64,000 nt of DNA, taken from positions 91,646-155,645 of the forward strand of contig JAAYCL010000036.1 in the NCBI GenBank assembly GCA_012729785.1, in the 5' to 3' direction. Below, piece by piece: positions 59,660-64,000 of the stretch. The notes below the pieces were generated by a model. It was given only the letters and a program-made list of their open reading frames with translations. It did no database searches and was not told the origin of the DNA. Positions within the stretch are counted from its first letter, which is position 1; each line of letters opens with the position of its first letter. A program made the position numbers and the translations under genes. This DNA comes from Chlamydiota bacterium (lineage in GTDB: Bacteria > Auribacterota > Tritonobacteria > UBA1439).

Positions 59660-60856
59660 TCAGGCGCTCCCCGCGCGCGCCAGGGCCTGCACGTGGGCGT
59701 ACAGGTCGCGCACCCGTTCGAAATGGGCCCGGTACGAGTAGCGCCGCTCCGCGAGCCGGCGCGCGTTCGCCCCGAGGCGGTTGCGGAGTCCCGGGTCGCG
59801 CGCCAGCGCGGCGACCCCGTCGGCGAACGCCTCCACGGTCGGCTCCGTCAGCATCGCCGTCTCCCGGTCGAGGACCTGGGTGTGGACGAGCAGGTCGGTG
59901 GCGACGGTCGGCTTCCCCGAGCGGAGGTACGAGTAGAGCTTGAGCGGCGTGTTGGTGCCTATCTGCCGGTAGGAGAGGAGGATGTCGCAGGCGGCCATCC
60001 AGCGCGGCATCTCCTCCGGCGGCTTCCTGCCGGGGAGGATCAGGCGCTTCCCGACGCCCAGCCGTTCCCCGAGCGCCCGGATCGCCTCGATCTGCGGAGG
60101 TTCGCCGCCGACGAAGACGAAGACGACGTCCGGGCAGGCCGCGGCCACGCGCGGGATCCCGCGCACGATCGCCTCCAGCCCCTGGTTGTACTCGAAGGTG
60201 CCCGTGTACAGGGCGATCACCGCCCCCTCCGGCCCGAGTTCGGCCCTGAGCCGCGCCGCGTCGGCGGGGTCGGTCTCGCAGGAGTCGGGGCCGAGCGGAA
60301 GGTTGTCGACGACGTCCACCCTCCCGCGCGCGCCCGCGGCGAGCGCGATCTCCTTCAGGTGGGGGCAGATGGCGATCACCGCGTCGGAGTGCCGGAGGAC
60401 GCAGCGCTCGAAGAGCCGGGCGGCCCGGGCGCAGAGGCCCGGGAGGAGACGCGGGTAGTTGTAGTTGCGGAGCTGCTCGGGCAAACTCGAGTGCATGTCG
60501 TAGATGTGGGGGATGCCGAGGAGGACGCGGAGGGCCACCCCCATCGCCGCCGCCTCCTCGTGCGTGTGCACGCAGTCGTACCTCGTGCGGGCGCAGCACG
60601 CCGCGGCGGTCCAGAACAGCAGGAGGTCGAGCGGGAGCTTCGCGGGGGAGGGGCCGACCCGCACGTGGCGTATGAACGGCAGGGCCGGGATCCTGCGGAT
60701 CGTCAAACCGGGGAAGGCGATATCCTCGCCGAGGTGGTAGGTGACGAGGTCCACCTCGTGGCCGAGTTCGGAGAGGACCCGCACACGGTTGCGGATGCTG
60801 AACGGGGTACCGCGGACGCTGAAAAACGGTTCGGGTGCGAGCATCAGGATTTTCAT
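59660..60856 (-). CDS. Glycosyltransferase, GT4 family
   Basis: 398 residues of the GT-B fold. The N-terminus MKILMLAPEPFFSVRGTPF holds the acceptor-side glycine loop, and ALYTGTFEYNQGLEAIV opens the donor domain. The acidic donor-binding motif appears as the family's EX7E-like segment. It transfers a nucleotide-linked sugar to a surface polysaccharide or lipid. ATG 60856 overlaps the stop of the upstream GT-C gene (ATGA), so the pair is co-translated. Confidence 0.87.
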   Translation of the reverse strand: MKILMLAPEPFFSVRGTPFSIRNRVRVLSELGHEVDLVTYHLGEDIAFPGLTIRRIPALPFIRHVRVGPSPAKLPLDLLLFWTAAACCARTRYDCVHTHEEAAAMGVALRVLLGIPHIYDMHSSLPEQLRNYNYPRLLPGLCARAARLFERCVLRHSDAVIAICPHLKEIALAAGARGRVDVVDNLPLGPDSCETDPADAARLRAELGPEGAVIALYTGTFEYNQGLEAIVRGIPRVAAACPDVVFVFVGGEPPQIEAIRALGERLGVGKRLILPGRKPPEEMPRWMAACDILLSYRQIGTNTPLKLYSYLRSGKPTVATDLLVHTQVLDRETAMLTEPTVEAFADGVAALARDPGLRNRLGANARRLAERRYSYRAHFERVRDLYAHVQALARAGSA

Positions 60857-63186
60857 CGGAGCGCCGTTTCCGGGGTGCGGGGAGAGTATACCCCCCGCTC
60901 CTCCTCGAAGTGAAGCGGATTGTTCGGCGCCCGCCGCTCGGGCGAGGGGAGGGGGGGAAACGCCCCGATTCGCTCGACAAGGATCGAGTCGACGCGAAGG
61001 CCCGCGGGGAGGCGCGACTCGACGCGGAACTGCAGGCGCCGGGGCCGGTCGTTCTCGAACGCGACCGGGACGTCGAGCCAGACGTCCGCGCGCGGAACGG
61101 AGGACGGGTCCAGGTCGGCGGAGGCGAGCGCGTCCGCCGCGGAGACGCCGGTGACAAGGACCGTTCCGAACGGCCCGCCCGGGGGGATCGTGCGCGCCTT
61201 GACCCTGAAGGTCGCCCGCCATCGTCCCGCCGCGTAGCGCGCGTACGGCCCGGCCGTGAGCAGTTCGTTGCCGCCCGCGTCCCGGGCTTCCACCGCCGCC
61301 CCGCCCGAGGCGCCCGCGTCCTCGACCTGCGCGCCCCCCGCCGCCCGGATCCGCTCGGCCTCGTAGCCTCCGGTGTCTTGGCGCGGGGCGGCGTCCAGCC
61401 GGTACACCTCCATGAAGTCGACGCCGCAGCGGGAGACGGTGTGGACCCTGCGCAGGCCTCGGGAGAGCCGCAGCGTCTCCCGCTCGAGGTTCTTCAGCCG
61501 GTGGCCGAGCGGGACGACGAGCCAGTCGGAGTCGGCGGGCGCGGCCCGGTTGATGAGTATGTCGCACGGGGGGCCGGGCCGCCCGCGCTCCCAGTAGTGG
61601 CGGAACTCGCTGTAGAGCCCCATCGCGTAGACCGCGTCCTCTTCGCGGGCGCGGGCGCGGATATGCTCGACCGCCTCGCGCGTCCCGGTCCGCGCCCCGA
61701 CCGCCACGATCCTCACCGCCCCCGCCGGCCCCCCGACCAGGGCGTTGTAGTAGATGTCGAACTCCGGGAAGACGTTCAGGAGGGGGACGCAGAGCGCGCC
61801 GATGACGATCGCGCCCGCGGCCGCCTGCACGGCGCGCCTCGGGCCGAGGAGGCGCCCGAGAAACGCCCCCGCCGCGGCGAACCCCTCGCCGGCGAGCAGG
61901 CAGAGAAACGGGAGGACCGGGCTGAGGTAGCGGAACCCCATCTTTCGGCCGAGACTCATCACCGCGATGAAGACGGTCGCCGCGACCGCGCAGAGCAGCA
62001 ACCCCTGCCAGCGCGGCTCCCTGCGGACGAACGCCCGTCCGGCGAGGAACAGTCCGACGAAGAGCGACGCCAGCAGCGCCGGGGGCGTGGCGATGAGGAG
62101 CATGAACGGGTAGAACCACGACGGCGGCGACGTGACGACCCTTCCCATCCAGTATTTCATGTGCCCCGCCTCGCCGATGGCGTAGACCTTCGAGGCGAGA
62201 TTGAGGTGGTTGAGGAGCGGCCTCCGGAAGATCCCCGCGGCGGCGAGGAGGAGGGCGACGGCGGCCAGGCACGAGGCGGCGGCGGCGACCGCCCGGCGGC
62301 GCGCGGCCCGCGCCGCCTGCGCGGCGGCGAACAGGAGCGCCGCCGCGCCCAGGGCGAGGGGGATCGGAACGGACGCCGCCCGCTCGAAAAGCTCCGCCGC
62401 CCGCCGCGCGGGGAGAAGGCGGGAGCCGTAGCCGCTCCAATGGAGCTGGGCGGGCTCGTACCAGAGCTTGGTGAAGAGCAGGGCGTACAGGAGGAGGCCG
62501 CCGGCGAGCCACGCCGCGTCGGCGGGCGACGCGACGGGCGCGCCCCCGCGGCCATCGCGGAGCCGCACGCACAGCTTCCAGGAGAGGAGGATGGCCGGAA
62601 GGATGAAGGCGGGGGACTTGCTGAGCAGGGCGAACGCCCACGCCGCGGAGGAGGCGGCCAGCAGGAGCGGCGAGGGGCGGGCGGTGTACAGGAGGTAGAG
62701 GAGGAGGGAGAGGGCGAAGAAGAGGGTGAGCGTGGAGTCGATGTGCGCGATCCGGCAGAGGGCGATGTGCGAGGGGAGGAGGGCGAGGAAGACGGCCCCC
62801 CAGAACGCCGACGCGTCCCCGAAATATCTCCTGCCGACGGCGAAGAGGAGGACGCAGGTCGCCGTGCCGACGAGTGCGATCGGCAGCCGCGCGGCGGCGA
62901 TCGGGTCCATCAGTTCGAGCGAGCGTCCGGCGGCACCCTCGCCGAGAAAGGCGTGCGATGCGCCGATCAGGACCCCCGGCACGACCCCGGGGTGGCCGAA
63001 CGGGGCGGTGGCCTCCCTGAGCCTGCCCGCCGCGAGGGACGCCACGGACCGGCGCCCGCGGGTGATCCAGGTGAGCTCGTCGGCGTTGAGGTCGGTCCCC
63101 CCCAGGTCCCACAGCCGCGGGACCCCCGCGAGGAAGGCGAGTGCCGCCCCGAGAAGGAGCGGGGACACCCTGCGTCGTGCGTTCAC
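60853..63186 (-). CDS. Membrane glycosyltransferase (GT-C, ArnT/PMT-like)
   Basis: 777 residues with about ten transmembrane helices in the first 500. The first periplasmic loop holds the catalytic acidic motif (GTDLNADELTW near 30-40). It resembles GT39-like enzymes that use polyprenyl-phosphate sugars. A C-terminal periplasmic beta domain of about 170 residues (DVWLDVPVAFENDRPRRLQF) may bind carbohydrate. The start is GTG 63186, with no ribosome site: the TATACT box ends seven bases before it, so transcription and translation start almost together. Confidence 0.83.
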   Translation of the reverse strand: MNARRRVSPLLLGAALAFLAGVPRLWDLGGTDLNADELTWITRGRRSVASLAAGRLREATAPFGHPGVVPGVLIGASHAFLGEGAAGRSLELMDPIAAARLPIALVGTATCVLLFAVGRRYFGDASAFWGAVFLALLPSHIALCRIAHIDSTLTLFFALSLLLYLLYTARPSPLLLAASSAAWAFALLSKSPAFILPAILLSWKLCVRLRDGRGGAPVASPADAAWLAGGLLLYALLFTKLWYEPAQLHWSGYGSRLLPARRAAELFERAASVPIPLALGAAALLFAAAQAARAARRRAVAAAASCLAAVALLLAAAGIFRRPLLNHLNLASKVYAIGEAGHMKYWMGRVVTSPPSWFYPFMLLIATPPALLASLFVGLFLAGRAFVRREPRWQGLLLCAVAATVFIAVMSLGRKMGFRYLSPVLPFLCLLAGEGFAAAGAFLGRLLGPRRAVQAAAGAIVIGALCVPLLNVFPEFDIYYNALVGGPAGAVRIVAVGARTGTREAVEHIRARAREEDAVYAMGLYSEFRHYWERGRPGPPCDILINRAAPADSDWLVVPLGHRLKNLERETLRLSRGLRRVHTVSRCGVDFMEVYRLDAAPRQDTGGYEAERIRAAGGAQVEDAGASGGAAVEARDAGGNELLTAGPYARYAAGRWRATFRVKARTIPPGGPFGTVLVTGVSAADALASADLDPSSVPRADVWLDVPVAFENDRPRRLQFRVESRLPAGLRVDSILVERIGAFPPLPSPERRAPNNPLHFEEERGVYSPRTPETALR

Positions 63187-63193
63187 GGACGCC

Positions 63194-63222
63194 AGTATAC
63201 AGAATGCGCCCCTTTAGGGCAA
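63194..63222 (-). promoter_or_regulatory. Sigma70-type promoter of the GT-C gene, leaderless
   Basis: Minus strand: TTGCCC (63222-63217), 17-base spacer, TATACT (63199-63194). The predicted start (about 63187) is adjacent to the GTG at 63186. Confidence 0.75.
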
Positions 63223-63262
63223 ACGCCGCCCCGGGCGGATAAGGCGGGCGCATGGTCAGCGG

Positions 63263-63292
63263 CCCCCCACACATTCCTTCCGTCGTGGGGGG
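63263..63292. other. Hairpin in the divergent GT-C intergenic region
   Basis: CCCCCCAC (63263-63270) pairs with GTGGGGGG (63285-63292) around a 14-base loop, in the 185-base region between the divergent glycosyltransferase genes. No T tract follows, so it is not a standard terminator. It may bind a regulator or simply reflect GC-rich sequence. Confidence 0.4.
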
Positions 63293-63358
63293 GGCGGCGC
63301 CGATACGCGACCGCGGAGGAGGCGCCGCGCCGGCCTGTCCCTCATCCGCCGCCCGTGG

Positions 63359-63364
63359 TACAAT
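63359..63364 (+). promoter_or_regulatory. -10 box of the last gene, leaderless
   Basis: TACAAT ends seven bases before ATG 63372. No good -35 box (TGTCCC at 63336). As with the divergent gene, the leader would be close to zero. Confidence 0.5.
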
Positions 63365-63371
63365 GCGCCCG

Positions 63372-64000
63372 ATGAAGACCCGCGCCGCCTTCGCGCCGCT
63401 CGCCGTGTTTGTCGCCTCGCTGGCGGTCTTCTCGTTCTGCCGCTCGCTCCTCGTCGGGATCCGGGCGGAGGGCGTTCGCGCGACGAGGGCGTTCGCCGGC
63501 GACGAGCCGTCGTACCTGCTGCTCGCGCACAGCCTCGCCGTCGACGGGGACCTCAACCTGCACAACAACGCGCTGAACCGGGACGGGCGCCGTTTCGGCG
63601 TCGAGCGGTGCGGCGGGCACATCGCGCGGAGGGATTGTGCCCGGGGCGAGGCATGGTCGATCCACACCCCCGGCCTCCCGCTCCTCATCGCGCCCGTCTA
63701 CGCGCTGGCATTGCGGACGGGCCTTTCCCCCCGCGCCCTCGCCTGTATCCTCCTGAACCTCCTCGCCGCCCTCCTCGCCGTCAACACCTGGCTCCTCTGC
63801 GTCGACCTGGCCGGTGGCCGGGCCTCTTTGGACCGACCCGGCTGCGTGCCGCTCGTTTCCCCCCTGCTGGCCGTGGCGGCGGTCGTCCTCACCCCGCCGG
63901 TGATCTTCTACGCCAACCTGATCTACCCGGAACTCCCCGCGGCCCTGCTCGTCCTGTACGCGTTCCGCAAGGCCCTTCCCACCTGGAGCGGGGGAGCCGG
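63372..64000 (+). CDS. Membrane glycosyltransferase-like protein, 3' end outside window
   Basis: The first 209 residues of a longer protein, open to the window end. It has an N-terminal hydrophobic helix (FAPLAVFVASLAVFSFC), then AGDEPSYLLLAHSLAVDGDLNLHNN, an acidic loop typical of dolichyl/polyprenyl-phosphate-dependent GT-C enzymes, and further membrane segments (LACILLNLLAALLAVNTWLL, LAVAAVVLTPPVIFYANLIY). It is divergent from the GT-C gene at 60853-63186 and probably belongs to the same surface-glycan region. ATG 63372 lies about one base from the predicted RNA start. Confidence 0.75.
   Translation, partial: MKTRAAFAPLAVFVASLAVFSFCRSLLVGIRAEGVRATRAFAGDEPSYLLLAHSLAVDGDLNLHNNALNRDGRRFGVERCGGHIARRDCARGEAWSIHTPGLPLLIAPVYALALRTGLSPRALACILLNLLAALLAVNTWLLCVDLAGGRASLDRPGCVPLVSPLLAVAAVVLTPPVIFYANLIYPELPAALLVLYAFRKALPTWSGGA

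Overview
The window is a GC-rich (roughly two-thirds G+C), densely coded chromosomal segment from a Gram-negative, probably anaerobic bacterium that I cannot place by name. The Gram-negative call rests on lipobox proteins and a Lol-like transport operon. The anaerobic call rests on a giant CoA-dehydratase-type activase, carbamate kinase and an F420-type iron-sulfur protein. Three secreted proteins carry Pro/Thr linkers of the PTPTP kind. These features suit an uncultured candidate-phylum genome, but no rRNA is present to test that.

Layout. 1-11332 is housekeeping on the plus strand: the 3' part of thiC, a PfkB kinase, tRNA-Gly(CCC), a VOC protein, gatCAB, accD-folC, nagA and glmS. 11361-14898 is an NtrB/NtrC-like two-component pair. 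14919-24425 is the most unusual region: a PAP2 phosphatase, three alkaline-phosphatase-superfamily enzymes, a tiny ribbon-helix-helix-like protein, an Oxa1-like membrane protein and a stand-alone ATP sulfurylase (cysDN). A nucleotide-sugar dehydrogenase follows. 26283-32933 is on the minus strand: an ATP-grasp protein, a zinc-ribbon/TPR protein, an eight-bladed PQQ-like propeller, a tryptophan-synthase-beta-like PLP enzyme behind three tandem 33-bp operator-like repeats, and an unknown secreted protein.

33159-38135 is a carbamoyl/amino-acid locus on the plus strand: a YgeW-type carbamoyltransferase with a 250-nt structured leader, a small NfeD-like membrane protein, carbamate kinase, threonine synthase and ornithine carbamoyltransferase. 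38294-42133 holds an AbrB-like protein, a small palindrome-bounded element that runs into the 3' end of a Ppx/GppA gene, and two secreted proteins. 42309-49248 holds FmdB, HIT, a 49-aa Cys-rich protein, an HNH nuclease, LarE and a 1427-aa double activase. 49283-53351 is a minus-strand Lol-like lipoprotein operon. 53479-54184 is a secreted protein ended by a strong terminator. 54225-63186 is a minus-strand surface-polysaccharide region (F420-type protein, radical SAM, hydrolase, AsnB, GT4, GT-C), and a divergent partial GT-C gene runs off the end.

The sequence shows many clear sigma70-type promoters (TTGnnn-17-TATACT). At several genes the -10 box lies so close to the start codon that the mRNA should have almost no leader. 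Functional statements rest on motif recognition by eye; no database search was possible.
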